Under the pieces are notes generated by a model, which saw only the letters and a program-made list of their open reading frames with translations, did no database searches and was not told the origin of the DNA. Positions 12,798-21,050 of a DNA stretch of 38,168 nt are shown here, piece by piece. The translations under genes were made by a program, and so were the position numbers. The stretch comes from JAWVFN01 sp963696625. Lineage in GTDB: Bacteria; Actinomycetota; Thermoleophilia; Solirubrobacterales; 70-9. The DNA lies in contig CAVOKZ010000039.1 in the NCBI GenBank assembly GCA_963696625.1, positions 1-38,168 on the forward strand, written 5' to 3'. How positions within the stretch are numbered: position 1 is the stretch's first letter; each line of letters begins with the position of its first letter.

Positions 12798-15253
12798 AGG
12801 TCCCGGTCGAATGGCTGCGCAGCTACTGCGACCCGGGCTGGGAGCCCGAGCGGATCGCCGAGCGGCTGGCGATGACCGGCACCGAGGTCGAGCGTCTCGC
12901 CGAGATCGGTGCGCCGGAGGGCGACGGTTACGTCGTCGGCCGCGTCGACTCGGTCGCTGACCATCCCGACGCCGACAAGCTCCGCGTCTGCGAGGTCGAC
13001 ACCGGTGAGGAGATGCGGAAGATCGTCTGCGGCGCGCCCAACGTAGCGGCGGGCCAGGTCGTCGCCGTAGCCCTGCCGGGGGCCGTCTTGCCCGGTGGTC
13101 AGAAGCTGAAGAGGGCGAAGCTGCGAGGGGTCGAGTCCGACGGGATGATCCTCTCCGAGACCGAGATGGAGCTGGGCGAGGACGCCGACGGGATCGCCGT
13201 CCTGGATGTCGACGCGAAGCCGGGGACGGCCCTGGCCGAGGTCATCCCGATCTCGGACCAGGTCCTGGATCTGGAGATCACCTCGAACCGCTCCGACTGC
13301 CTCGGCGTCTGGGGCGTCGCCCGCGAGGTGCACGCGATCTCGGAGGCCGAGCTGGCGCCCGAGCCGTGGGCCGACGACCCCAAGCCGACGGGGAAGGGCA
13401 AGGCCGACGATCTCGCCTCGGTCGAGGTCAAGGTCCCCGAGCTCTGCCCGCGCTTCACCGCCCGCGTCTTCACCGGCGTCAAGGTCGGGCCGTCGCCGCT
13501 GTGGCTCAAGGCCCGCCTGATCGCCGCCGGCCAGCGGCCGATCAACAACGTCGTCGACATCACCAACTACGCGATGCTCGCGATCGCCCAGCCGATGCAC
13601 GCCTACGACCTCGACAAGGTCGCCGGGGCCAAGCTCGTCGTCGACACCGCGAGGACGGGCGACAAGCTGACGACGCTCGATGACGTCGAGCGCAGCTTCG
13701 ACGACGACGCGGTGCTGATCTACGACGATTCGGGCCCGACCGGGATCGCCGGGATCATGGGCGGCGCCTCCTCGGAGGTTTCGGAGCAGACGACGACCGT
13801 TCTGCTCGAGGTCGCCAACTGGGACGGGGTCAACATCCTCCGCACCTCGCGCAAGCTCGCGCTGCGCTCGGAGGCCTCGGCGCGGTTCGAGAAGCAGCTC
13901 CATCCCGAGCTGGCGCTGCGCGGCCAGGCGCTCGCCTCGAAGCTGATGGTCGAGCTGACCGGCGCCGAGCTGGTGCCGGGCACTCTCGACGTCGCCGCCG
14001 AGATCCCGGCCCCGCACGTGATCGAGCTGCGGGTCGCGCGGATCGAGGAGACGCTCGGTATGCCGGTCGCCGCCGAGAAGGCGGCGGCCGACCTGGAGCG
14101 GCTCGGCTTCGGCGTCAAAGCCAAGAAGGATGCGCTCACCGTCACCGTCCCGCCAGAGCGCCACTACGACGTCACGCGCGAGGTCGACCTGATCGAGGAG
14201 GTCGCGCGGGTCAACGACCTCGACCAGAACCTGCCGAGCACGCTGCCGGCCGCCGGCGGCCACGCCGGAGGCCTCGACCGCGAGCAGCGCCTGCTGCGCC
14301 GCGCCGAGGACGAGCTGCGCGACACCGGCCTCTACGAGGCCGTGAGCTGGAGCTTCAACGCTCCCGAGCTCGCCGACCGCCTGCGGCTCGACGGCGATGA
14401 CCCGCGGCGTGAGGCGATCGAAGTCTCGAACCCGCTCTCCGCCGAGCAGTCGGCGATGCGCACGACGCTGCTGGGTGGGTTGCTCGACGCCGCAAGGTTC
14501 AACCTCTCGCGCGGGGCCGAGGGCGTGCGGCTGTTCGAGTCCGGGCACGTCTATCTGCGCGACGGTGAGCAGGGCCCGGGCCCGCTCGGCGGGGACTACC
14601 TCGGCAGGGCGCCGGCGCCCGCGCATGAGCCCCACCGGCTCGGCGCCGTGCTGACCGGGCCGGGCCCTGGATCGTGGCGCGAATCGGACCCCGAGCCCGA
14701 CTTCTTCGTCGCCAAGGCCGTGGTCGAGGCGCTCGCCGGGGCACTCGCCGTGCCGCTCGACTTCGAGCCGCCGGCCGAGCCCGAGCCCTTCCTGCATCCG
14801 GGCCGCTCGGCCGTACTCAGCGTCGAGGGCGCGCCGATCGGCTGGCTCGGCGAGCTGCACCCGCTCGTAGCCCGCGAGTGGGACCTGCCGCTGAGCAGCG
14901 CCTTCGAGCTCGACGCGGCGCCGCTGATCGAGGCCTCGCCGGTCGCCGCCGAGACCTACGAGGACGTGACCACCTATCCGGCCGTGCTTCAGGACATCGC
15001 CGTCGTCGTCCCCGCCGACACGTCCGCCGCCGACGTCCGCACCGCGGTGCTCGACTCGGGCGGGGAGCTGCTGCGCGGCGCCGGCGTCTTCGACCGCTAC
15101 GAGGGCGAGCAGGTCGGCGCGGGCAAGGTCAGCCTCGCGCTGCGGCTCGAGTTCCGCGCCCCCGACCGCACCCTCACCGACGAGGAGGTCGCCGAGCGGC
15201 GCGCGGCGATCGCCGGCGGCCTGGCGAAGATCGGCGGGTCGCTCCGTGAGTGA
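12794..15253 (+). CDS. pheT: Phenylalanyl-tRNA synthetase beta subunit
   Basis: 819 residues from ATG 12794, 4-nt ATGA overlap with pheS. Domains in order: an EMAP-like tRNA-binding domain (VGRVDSVADHPDADKLRVCE through KLRGVESDGMILSE, about 40-150), the B3/B4 editing region, the B5 domain, a catalytic-like core (NPLSAEQSAMRTTLLGGLLD) and a C-terminal FDX-ACB anticodon-binding domain (TTYPAVLQDIAVVVP through LEFRAPDRTLTDEEV). Length is typical. It supplies tRNA binding and proofreading of Tyr-tRNA-Phe. The start is fixed by the overlap and by MKVPVEWLRSYCDP; frame open upstream of it overlaps pheS and is not coding. Confidence 0.98.
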   Translation: MKVPVEWLRSYCDPGWEPERIAERLAMTGTEVERLAEIGAPEGDGYVVGRVDSVADHPDADKLRVCEVDTGEEMRKIVCGAPNVAAGQVVAVALPGAVLPGGQKLKRAKLRGVESDGMILSETEMELGEDADGIAVLDVDAKPGTALAEVIPISDQVLDLEITSNRSDCLGVWGVAREVHAISEAELAPEPWADDPKPTGKGKADDLASVEVKVPELCPRFTARVFTGVKVGPSPLWLKARLIAAGQRPINNVVDITNYAMLAIAQPMHAYDLDKVAGAKLVVDTARTGDKLTTLDDVERSFDDDAVLIYDDSGPTGIAGIMGGASSEVSEQTTTVLLEVANWDGVNILRTSRKLALRSEASARFEKQLHPELALRGQALASKLMVELTGAELVPGTLDVAAEIPAPHVIELRVARIEETLGMPVAAEKAAADLERLGFGVKAKKDALTVTVPPERHYDVTREVDLIEEVARVNDLDQNLPSTLPAAGGHAGGLDREQRLLRRAEDELRDTGLYEAVSWSFNAPELADRLRLDGDDPRREAIEVSNPLSAEQSAMRTTLLGGLLDAARFNLSRGAEGVRLFESGHVYLRDGEQGPGPLGGDYLGRAPAPAHEPHRLGAVLTGPGPGSWRESDPEPDFFVAKAVVEALAGALAVPLDFEPPAEPEPFLHPGRSAVLSVEGAPIGWLGELHPLVAREWDLPLSSAFELDAAPLIEASPVAAETYEDVTTYPAVLQDIAVVVPADTSAADVRTAVLDSGGELLRGAGVFDRYEGEQVGAGKVSLALRLEFRAPDRTLTDEEVAERRAAIAGGLAKIGGSLRE

Positions 15254-15255
15254 GA

Positions 15256-15424
15256 CCAGATGGTTGATTCCTGATCAGCGTGCCCGCGGTGGCGGCGCAG
15301 GTCGAGCCTGGCAAGGACGCAGGGAGGCCGAATAGTGGTGACTATTCAGCCGACTGAGGACGCCGCCAGGCGAAGGCCTGCGTCGTCATCCGTGGGTGCG
15401 CGGATTGGGAATCAGCCATCCAGG
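15256..15424 (+). repeat. Structured repeat element, copy A (full length)
   Basis: About 168 bp between pheT and argC. The ends are inverted: CCAGATGGTTGATTCCTGAT at the left against GGATTGGGAATCAGCCATCC at the right. Inside, CCTGGC (15307-15312) pairs with GCCAGG (15365-15370), enclosing AAGGACGCAGGGAGG, a hairpin GAATAGT-GGTG-ACTATTC and CTGAGGACGCCGCC. Copy C at 34053-34221 has the same length, the same 57-nt spacing from left end to AAGGACGCAGGG, and a different but still self-complementary central stem. It may be a structured RNA in the argC leader or a small mobile element. Confidence 0.7.
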
Positions 15425-16417
15425 GTGCTGGTCGCCGGCGCCACCGGCTACGCCGGGGCGCTCGCGGCGCAGCTCGTCCACCACCACCCGAGCCTCGAGC
15501 TGGCCCGGATCACCGGGCGCAGCGACGTCGGCAAGCGGCTGAACCGGCTCTATCCCGACTACGACGTGACGCTCGAGCTCGAGGAGCTCGACCTGACCGA
15601 CATCGAGGGGGTGGAGGCGGCGATCGTCGGCTACCCGCACGGCGCCTCGGCGCCGGTCGTCGCCGCGATGCGCGGCCTCGGGATCATCGTCGTCGACCTC
15701 TCCGCCGACTTCCGGCTGCGCGACGTTCCGCTGTACGAGAAGTGGTACGGCCCGCACAGCGAGCCCGACCTGCTCGCCGACGCCGTCTACGGGCTGACCG
15801 AGCTCAACCGCGAGCGGATCCGCAGCGCGGAGCTGATCGCCAACCCCGGCTGCTACCCGACCGCGAGCCTGCTCGCCCTGGCCCCGCTCGCCGAGGCCGG
15901 GCTGATCGCCGACGTCGTAGTCGACGCCAAGTCCGGGGTCTCCGGAGCGGGGCGCGGTGCCGCGGAGCAGATGGCGGTGGTCAAGGAGGCTCACGACTCG
16001 ATGGCCTACGGCGTCGCCGGGCATCGCCACACGCCGGAGATCGCCCAGGAGCTGACCGCGCTCGGGATGGAGGACTCGGCGGCGCTGACGTTCGTCCCGC
16101 ACCTGCTGCCGTTCGACCAGGGCGAGCTCGTCAGCGCATACGTGACCCCGATCCGTCCGGTGGAACCGGCCGAACTCGACGAGCTCTACGCGAAGCGCTA
16201 CTCGGACGAGCCCTTCGTCGAGCTCTCCGCAGAGCCACCGGGCGTCGGTTCGGTGCGCGGCACCAACCTCTGCCGGATCCACGTCGCCGTCGATGAGGGC
16301 AGCGGCCGCGTGATGGCCTTCGCCGCGATCGACAACCTCTGGAAGGGCGCCTCCTCCCAGGCCGTCCAGAACCTCAACCTGATGCTCGGCCTGCCCGAGG
16401 GAGAGGGCATCTCTTGA
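15425..16417 (+). CDS. argC: N-acetyl-gamma-glutamyl-phosphate reductase
   Basis: 330 residues from GTG 15425, chosen because the family begins right at the nucleotide loop (VLVAGATGYAGALAAQLV) and the preceding codons belong to a repeat element; in-frame GTGs at 15335 and near 15392 are longer alternatives. The active-site Cys is in LIANPGCYPTASLLALAPLA. KSGVSGAGR and the HRHTPEIAQEL His follow. The enzyme reduces N-acetylglutamyl phosphate with NADPH, step 3 of arginine synthesis. The stop overlaps the argJ start (TTGA). No ARG-box-like operator was recognised; the repeat occupies the leader. Confidence 0.95.
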   Translation: MLVAGATGYAGALAAQLVHHHPSLELARITGRSDVGKRLNRLYPDYDVTLELEELDLTDIEGVEAAIVGYPHGASAPVVAAMRGLGIIVVDLSADFRLRDVPLYEKWYGPHSEPDLLADAVYGLTELNRERIRSAELIANPGCYPTASLLALAPLAEAGLIADVVVDAKSGVSGAGRGAAEQMAVVKEAHDSMAYGVAGHRHTPEIAQELTALGMEDSAALTFVPHLLPFDQGELVSAYVTPIRPVEPAELDELYAKRYSDEPFVELSAEPPGVGSVRGTNLCRIHVAVDEGSGRVMAFAAIDNLWKGASSQAVQNLNLMLGLPEGEGIS

Positions 16418-17586
16418 GCACCGCCTACAAGACCGAGTCGTTCTTCAGCTCACGGTGGGTGCAGCCGCCCGCCGGCGTCGCCGAGCTCGATCCGTCCCGG
16501 CTCGCGCCGGGGTTCCGCGCGGGCGCCGCGGCCTGCGGGCTGAAGGGCCGGGGGCAGACCGATGTCGGCCTGATCGCCTGCGATACCGAGAAGGTCTCCT
16601 CGGCATTGCTGCTGACCCGCAACGCCGCCGCCGCGGCCCCGATCCGCGTCTGCCGCGAGGAGGTCGACGCGCGCTCGGTGCGCGGCGCGGTCGTCAACTC
16701 GGGCAATGCCAACGCCGCCACCGGCGAGCAGGGCTACCGCGACGCGCTCGCGATGCGCGACGAGGCCGCCAAGGCACTGGACGTCGATCCCGCCCACGTC
16801 GCCGTCGCCGAGACCGGCACGATCGGCGTGCCGCTCGACGTCGCCGCGGTGCTCGACGGCGTGCGCACCGCCGCCGCGGCGCTCTCGCCCGAGGCCGGCA
16901 TCGACTTCACGAGCTCGATCATGACCACCGACCGTGGCCCGAAGGCGTGCACGGTAAAGGCCGGCGGGGTGACGCTCTCGGCCCAGGCCAAGGGAGCCGG
17001 GATGATCGAGCCCGGATTCGCGACGATGCTCTGCTTCGTGCAGACCGACGCCGTCGTCCGCAGCCCGGCCAAGAAGCTGCGTGAGGCAGTCGCCGGCTCG
17101 TTCGAGCGGATCACGGTAGACGGCCAGATGAGCACCAACGACACCGTGCTGCTGCAGGCGAGCGGCGCGGCGGGCAAGCCGCTCCCCGCCGGCCTGCTCG
17201 AGGCCGTCCTGCTCCAGCTCGCGCTCGAGATCGTCGCCGACGGGGAGGGGGCGTCGCGGATCGGCAAGGCGCAGGTGAACGGCGCGGCGAGCGCGGCCGA
17301 GGCCGAGGCCGTCGCCCGCGCGATCGCCAACTCGCCGCTGGTCAAGACCGCGCTCTACGGACGGGACTCGAACTGGGGCCGGATCGCCCAGGCGGCCGGG
17401 ATGGCGCTGGCGGGCAAGGAGCTCGAGGAGCTCGGCCCGGACCGGATCGAAGCGCGCGAGCTCGCCTCCGAGGACGAGGAGGCGGAGCTGAGCGTCAACC
17501 TCGGCCGCGGAAAGTCCCGCGCCCACGTCTTCTTCAGCGACCTGACCCCCGACTACGTGAAGCTCAACGCGGAGTACACAACGTGA
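16414..17586 (+). CDS. argJ: Bifunctional ornithine acetyltransferase/N-acetylglutamate synthase
   Basis: 390 residues from TTG 16414, 4-nt overlap with argC. ArgJ is made as a precursor that cuts itself before a Thr, here in KGAGMIEPGFATMLCFVQTD (the ATML Thr is the expected nucleophile). Other hallmarks are the GLKGRGQTDVGLIACD start region, VNSGNANAATGEQGYRDALA and DGQMSTNDTVLL. It transfers acetyl from N-acetylornithine to glutamate, recycling the acetyl group; some members also use acetyl-CoA. The presence of argJ means the cyclic acetyl pathway is used. The C-terminal SNWGRIAQAAGMA is typical. Confidence 0.97.
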   Translation: MSTAYKTESFFSSRWVQPPAGVAELDPSRLAPGFRAGAAACGLKGRGQTDVGLIACDTEKVSSALLLTRNAAAAAPIRVCREEVDARSVRGAVVNSGNANAATGEQGYRDALAMRDEAAKALDVDPAHVAVAETGTIGVPLDVAAVLDGVRTAAAALSPEAGIDFTSSIMTTDRGPKACTVKAGGVTLSAQAKGAGMIEPGFATMLCFVQTDAVVRSPAKKLREAVAGSFERITVDGQMSTNDTVLLQASGAAGKPLPAGLLEAVLLQLALEIVADGEGASRIGKAQVNGAASAAEAEAVARAIANSPLVKTALYGRDSNWGRIAQAAGMALAGKELEELGPDRIEARELASEDEEAELSVNLGRGKSRAHVFFSDLTPDYVKLNAEYTT

Positions 17587-17601
17587 AAAGAGGCAAAAGA
17601 G

Positions 17602-17657
17602 GTCGCTGGACGCTCGACGCTGGAAACCAGCGACCAGCGACCAGCGGCCAGCGACCA
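17602..17657. repeat. CCAGCG-type palindromic repeat between argJ and argB
   Basis: The spacer GTCGCTGGACGCTCGACGCT...CCAGCGACCAGCGACCAGCG repeats CGCTGG/CCAGCG units with a centre near GGAAACC. It matches 10262-10312 in reverse orientation. It ends directly at the argB ATG, so the argB ribosome-binding region lies inside the hairpin, which could lower argB translation unless melted. Confidence 0.6.
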
Positions 17658-18508
17658 TGAACAGCCAAACCAACACAAGCATCGCGACGCTTCTCGAGGC
17701 GCTGCCCTACATCCGCGAGTTCCACGGGCGCACGGTCGTCGTCAAGTACGGCGGCGCCGCGATGCGCGACCCCGAGCTGACAGAGGCCTTCGCCACCGAC
17801 ATCGTGCTGCTCAAGCACGTCGGGATCAACCCGGTGATCGTCCACGGCGGCGGCCCGGAGATCACCGAGTACATGGAGCGGCTCGGGATGGAGGTCAGGT
17901 TCGTCGAGGGCCTGCGCGTCTCCGACGCCGAGACGGTCGAGGTCGCGCGGATGGTCCTGCTCGGCAAGGTCAACTCCGACATCCTCCTGCGGCTCCGCCG
18001 CCACGGTGCCGAGGCGGTCGGGCTCGGCGGCGAAGACGGCGGGCTGTTCGAGGTGACACCGGTCGCCAACGCCGAGAAGGTCGGCTTCGTCGGCTCGATC
18101 GAGCGCGTCAACGTCGAGGTGATCAACCACGTCGCCGAGGACTACGTGCCGGTGATCGCCTCGGTCGGCGCCGACCGCGACGGCAACTCCTACAACGTCA
18201 ACGCCGACGAGGCCGCGGGCAAGGTCGCCTCGGCGCTGCGGGCCTACAAGGCGATCTTCATCACCGACGTCGAGGGCTGGCTGTCGGACCCGGGCGACCC
18301 CGAGTCGCGGATCTCCCGCGCGAGCGTCGACGAGGTCTCGGCGGCGCTCGGGGGCATCGAAGGCGGCATGCGCCCGAAGCTCGCCGGCTGCGTCGAGGCG
18401 ATCGGAGGCGGGGTCCAGTCCGCCCACATCATCGACGGCCGCAAGCCCCACAGTCTGCTGCTCGAGCTGTTCACCGATGAGGGCATCGGCACGATGGTCA
18501 CCTCGTGA
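17657..18508 (+). CDS. argB: Acetylglutamate kinase
   Basis: 283 residues from ATG 17657. It has the amino-acid kinase fold with VVVKYGGAAM near residue 27, the glycine loop VIVHGGGPEITEYMERLG, and VNADEAAGKVASALRAYKAI with FITDVEGWL. The N-terminal helix before the kinase core (TSIATLLEALPYIREFHGRT) resembles that of arginine-sensitive kinases, so feedback inhibition by arginine is likely. It phosphorylates N-acetylglutamate, step 2 of arginine synthesis. A palindromic repeat directly precedes the start, and no separate Shine-Dalgarno is evident. Confidence 0.97.
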   Translation: MNSQTNTSIATLLEALPYIREFHGRTVVVKYGGAAMRDPELTEAFATDIVLLKHVGINPVIVHGGGPEITEYMERLGMEVRFVEGLRVSDAETVEVARMVLLGKVNSDILLRLRRHGAEAVGLGGEDGGLFEVTPVANAEKVGFVGSIERVNVEVINHVAEDYVPVIASVGADRDGNSYNVNADEAAGKVASALRAYKAIFITDVEGWLSDPGDPESRISRASVDEVSAALGGIEGGMRPKLAGCVEAIGGGVQSAHIIDGRKPHSLLLELFTDEGIGTMVTS

Positions 18509-18510
18509 CT

Positions 18511-18562
18511 GTCATCAACGCCGGATTGCTCCGCTTCGCGTCCGCATCCGGCGGACGTTGAC
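18511..18562. repeat. TCCGCTTCGCG palindromic repeat, copy 1 (argB-argD spacer)
   Basis: GTCATCAACGCCGGATTGCT, then CCGCTTCGCGTCCG, then CATCCGGCGGACGTTGAC. The outer arms are complementary (CAACGCCGGAT against ATCCGGCGGACGTTG, imperfect). The loop TGCTCCGCTTCGCGTCCG is shared with copies at 20692 and, inverted, at 31464 inside gltX. It lies between the argB stop and the argD start. Confidence 0.7.
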
Positions 18563-18563
18563 C

Positions 18564-19739
18564 ATGGGTCTGGACGAGCTGAAGAGGTTGGAAGCCGAGT
18601 GGGCGATGCCGACCTACCGGCGCGTCCCGGTCGAATTCGTCCGCGGCGAGGGCGCGAAGCTGTGGGACGCCGACGGCAAGGAGTACCTCGACTTCCTCGC
18701 CGGGATCTCGGTCTGCTCGGTCGGGCACTGCCATCCGGCGGTGGTCGCGGCGGTGCGCGAACAGGTCGGAACCCTCACCCACGTCTCCAACCTCTACTAC
18801 TCGGCCCCGGCGCTGAAGCTCTCCGAGCGCCTTGCCCGCTCGAGCCTCGGGGGCCGCGTCTTCCTCTGCAACTCCGGGACCGAGGCAAACGAGGCGGCGA
18901 TCAAGCTGGCCCGCAAGCACGCCCACGGGCGCGGCATCGATGCTCCGGAGATCGTCGTGCTCGAGGGCGCCTTCCACGGGCGCACCATGGGCTCGCTATC
19001 GGCGACGCCCGGAATGTCGAGCAACGAGAGCTTCGCGCCGTATCTGCCCGGCTTCAGGACGGTCCCGCGCGATGACCCCCACGCGCTGCGCGACGCCGTC
19101 GGCCCCTCGACCGCGGCGGTGCTGCTCGAGCCGATCCAGGGCGAGGCCGGCGTCCACGTCGTTCCCGAGGAGGTGATCCTCGCCGCCCGCGACGCGACCC
19201 GCGAGGCCGGCGCGCTGCTGCTCTTCGACGAGATCCAGACGGGGATGGGGAGGACCGGCTCGCTCTGGGCTTACGAGCAGCTGCCGGCGCGGCCCGACGT
19301 AATGACGACGGCGAAGGCGCTCGGCGGCGGGCTCCCGGTCGGCGCCTGCGTCGCCGCCCCCGAGACCGGCGACGTGCTCGAGCCCGGCGACCACGGCTCG
19401 ACCTTCGCCGGAGGCCCGCTGGTGGCCTCGGCGGCGCTCGCCGCGTTCGGGGTGCTCGAGGACCCCGAGCTGCTGCGCCGGGTGCGCGAGCTCGGCGACC
19501 GCCTCACCGAGGGTCTCGAAGACCTCTCAGACGTCGACCACGTCCGCGGCCGGGGACTGATGCTCGGCATCGGCCTGGCCGACGGCGTCGACGCCGCCGA
19601 GGTCCAGGGCCGCCTGCTCGACGACGGCCTGATCGTCAACGTCACCGACCCGCACACGCTGCGCCTGCTGCCGCCGCTGGTGATCTCCGACGACGAGGTC
19701 GAGATCGCGCTCGCGCGGCTGCACAAGGCGCTGGGTTAG
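18564..19739 (+). CDS. argD: Acetylornithine aminotransferase
   Basis: 391 residues from ATG 18564 (GLDELKRLEAEWAMPTYRRV). Class III PLP aminotransferase: GHCHPAVVAAVREQ, FLCNSGTEANEAAIKLARKH, the pyrophosphate and ring contacts in LLFDEIQTGMGRTGSLWAYE, and the Schiff-base Lys in VMTTAKALGGGLPVGA. It converts N-acetylglutamate semialdehyde to N-acetylornithine. It is the fourth gene of the arg cluster. Its stop overlaps by 3 nt the stop of the convergent epimerase gene, so there is no room for a separate terminator between them. Confidence 0.96.
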   Translation: MGLDELKRLEAEWAMPTYRRVPVEFVRGEGAKLWDADGKEYLDFLAGISVCSVGHCHPAVVAAVREQVGTLTHVSNLYYSAPALKLSERLARSSLGGRVFLCNSGTEANEAAIKLARKHAHGRGIDAPEIVVLEGAFHGRTMGSLSATPGMSSNESFAPYLPGFRTVPRDDPHALRDAVGPSTAAVLLEPIQGEAGVHVVPEEVILAARDATREAGALLLFDEIQTGMGRTGSLWAYEQLPARPDVMTTAKALGGGLPVGACVAAPETGDVLEPGDHGSTFAGGPLVASAALAAFGVLEDPELLRRVRELGDRLTEGLEDLSDVDHVRGRGLMLGIGLADGVDAAEVQGRLLDDGLIVNVTDPHTLRLLPPLVISDDEVEIALARLHKALG

Positions 19740-20674
19740 CTCTCGGCCTCGAACTCCTCGACCAGCGCGGCGTAGGTCTCGGCGAGGCCGCGGTCCAGCG
19801 GTGTCGTCGCCGTCCAGCCGAATTCCCGCTCGGCCCGGGTCGAGTCGAGGCCGGAGCGCTCGAGCTCGCCGTCGCGAAGCGGCGCCAGCAGCGGCTCGCT
19901 CTCGAGGCCGTCCGCGGCCTTTCGGAGGTGCTCGAAGACCTCGCTCACCGATGTCTCCCGCCCGGTGGCGATGTGGAAGGTCCCGCGGACGCCGGCCGCC
20001 CGCATGAGGGCTTCGGCCACGTCGCCGACGTGCACGTAGTCCCGGGTCGGCGCGCCCTGGCCGTAGAGGGTCACCGGCTCGTGTGCCCAGAGGCCGTAGC
20101 TGAAGATCGCGACCACCCCGGCCTCGCCGTGAGGACTCTGCCGAGGACCGTAGGCGTTGCCGAGGCGGCAGACAGTGTGGGCGACGCCGTAGGCTGCCGC
20201 CGAGGCGTTGACGTAGGCCTCGCCGGCGAGCTTCGAGGCGCCGTAGGGCGCGACCGGGGCCGGGAAGGTGTCCTCGGTTGTCGGGATCGGCACCCCGTCC
20301 CCGTAGAGCGCGCCGCCGGTCGAGGTGTAGACGACCGGCGCGCCGACGCCGCGCGCCGCCTCGACCACGTTGAGGGTGCCGGTCACGTTGGTCCGCGAGT
20401 CGAGCCACGGGTCTTTGACCGAGACGGTGACCGAGGCCTGGGCCGCGAGATGGAAGATCGCGTCGGGGCGGAGCTTGGCGACGACCCCGTTCAGAGCCTC
20501 GAACTCGGCGATGTCGAGCACCTCGAGGCTCGCGTCGCCGGCGAGGCGACCTTGCTTGCCGGTCGAAAGGTCATCGACGACCACCACCTCGGCGCCGTCG
20601 GCGAGCAGCCGGTCGACGACGTGGGAGCCGACGAACCCGGCCCCGCCGGTTACCAGTGCCTTGCGCAGCTTCAT
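19736..20674 (-). CDS. NAD-dependent epimerase, UDP-glucose 4-epimerase-like
   Basis: 312 residues from ATG 20674. Extended SDR fold: nucleotide loop KALVTGGAGFVGSHVVDRLL, VVVVDDLSTGK, IFHLAAQASVTVSVKDPWLD, catalytic YGASK in PVAPYGASKLAGEAYVNASA, and CRLGNAYGPRQSPHGEAGVV. The overall pattern fits a GalE or related UDP-sugar 4-epimerase using bound NAD. The substrate cannot be fixed from sequence. It probably feeds cell-surface polysaccharide synthesis. It is convergent with argD and divergent from the small membrane protein at 20781. Confidence 0.9.
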   Translation of the reverse strand: MKLRKALVTGGAGFVGSHVVDRLLADGAEVVVVDDLSTGKQGRLAGDASLEVLDIAEFEALNGVVAKLRPDAIFHLAAQASVTVSVKDPWLDSRTNVTGTLNVVEAARGVGAPVVYTSTGGALYGDGVPIPTTEDTFPAPVAPYGASKLAGEAYVNASAAAYGVAHTVCRLGNAYGPRQSPHGEAGVVAIFSYGLWAHEPVTLYGQGAPTRDYVHVGDVAEALMRAAGVRGTFHIATGRETSVSEVFEHLRKAADGLESEPLLAPLRDGELERSGLDSTRAEREFGWTATTPLDRGLAETYAALVEEFEAES

Positions 20675-20691
20675 CGGCGCCAGTCTAAGTC

Positions 20692-20735
20692 GCATCAACC
20701 GGCGGCTGCTCCGCTTCGCGTCCGCTGCCGCCGGT
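20692..20735. repeat. TCCGCTTCGCG palindromic repeat, copy 2
   Basis: GCATCAACCGGCGGCTGCTC, then CGCTTCGCGTCCG, then CTGCCGCCGGT. The arms ACCGGCGGC and GCCGCCGGT are complementary. It lies in the divergent spacer between the epimerase and the small membrane protein, so it covers part of the promoter region of both. Confidence 0.7.
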
Positions 20736-20780
20736 CCAGAACTCTCCATGAATGGCCCTTATCGGCGGTAGGGTGGGTTC

Positions 20781-21050
20781 ATGGACTCACGCACGCGGAT
20801 TCTCGTCGGGCTGATGCTGGCCGTGATCGTCGGGCTGGTCGTCGGCCTCGTGATCGTCGGCTCGAACGACGGCGACGACGATTCGCCCGAGATCGAGATC
20901 GAGAGCACCGCCGGGGACACGACGTCGACCACGACCCCGTCCACCTCGACCACGACGCCCTCGACGCCCAGTACCGACGACGGCGGCACCCAGGCGCCGA
21001 GCCAGAGCGGCGGCACCTCGGCGCCGAGCGGCGGCGGTTCGGGCCTCTAG
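20781..21050 (+). CDS. Small membrane-anchored Ser/Thr-rich protein
   Basis: 89 residues. A single hydrophobic segment (ILVGLMLAVIVGLVVGLVIV) follows a short basic start (MDSRTR). An acidic stretch (NDGDDDSPEIEIE) and then a low-complexity Thr/Ser/Pro/Gly tail would project outside the cell. There is no LPxTG-like motif or C-terminal hydrophobic stretch, so it is not an obvious sortase substrate although a sortase gene converges on it. It may be a wall-spanning or glycosylated surface peptide; I recognise no family. The stop codon is the first element of a long inverted repeat. Confidence 0.65.
   Translation: MDSRTRILVGLMLAVIVGLVVGLVIVGSNDGDDDSPEIEIESTAGDTTSTTTPSTSTTTPSTPSTDDGGTQAPSQSGGTSAPSGGGSGL

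Noticed and set aside
15307..15370. The core of the structured element as a c-di-GMP or guanidine riboswitch
   Set aside because: The conserved bases (AAGGACGCAGGG, CTGAGGACGC) do not match the conserved cores I know for GEMM-type or ykkC-type riboswitches, and copy B lies at a gene 3' end.
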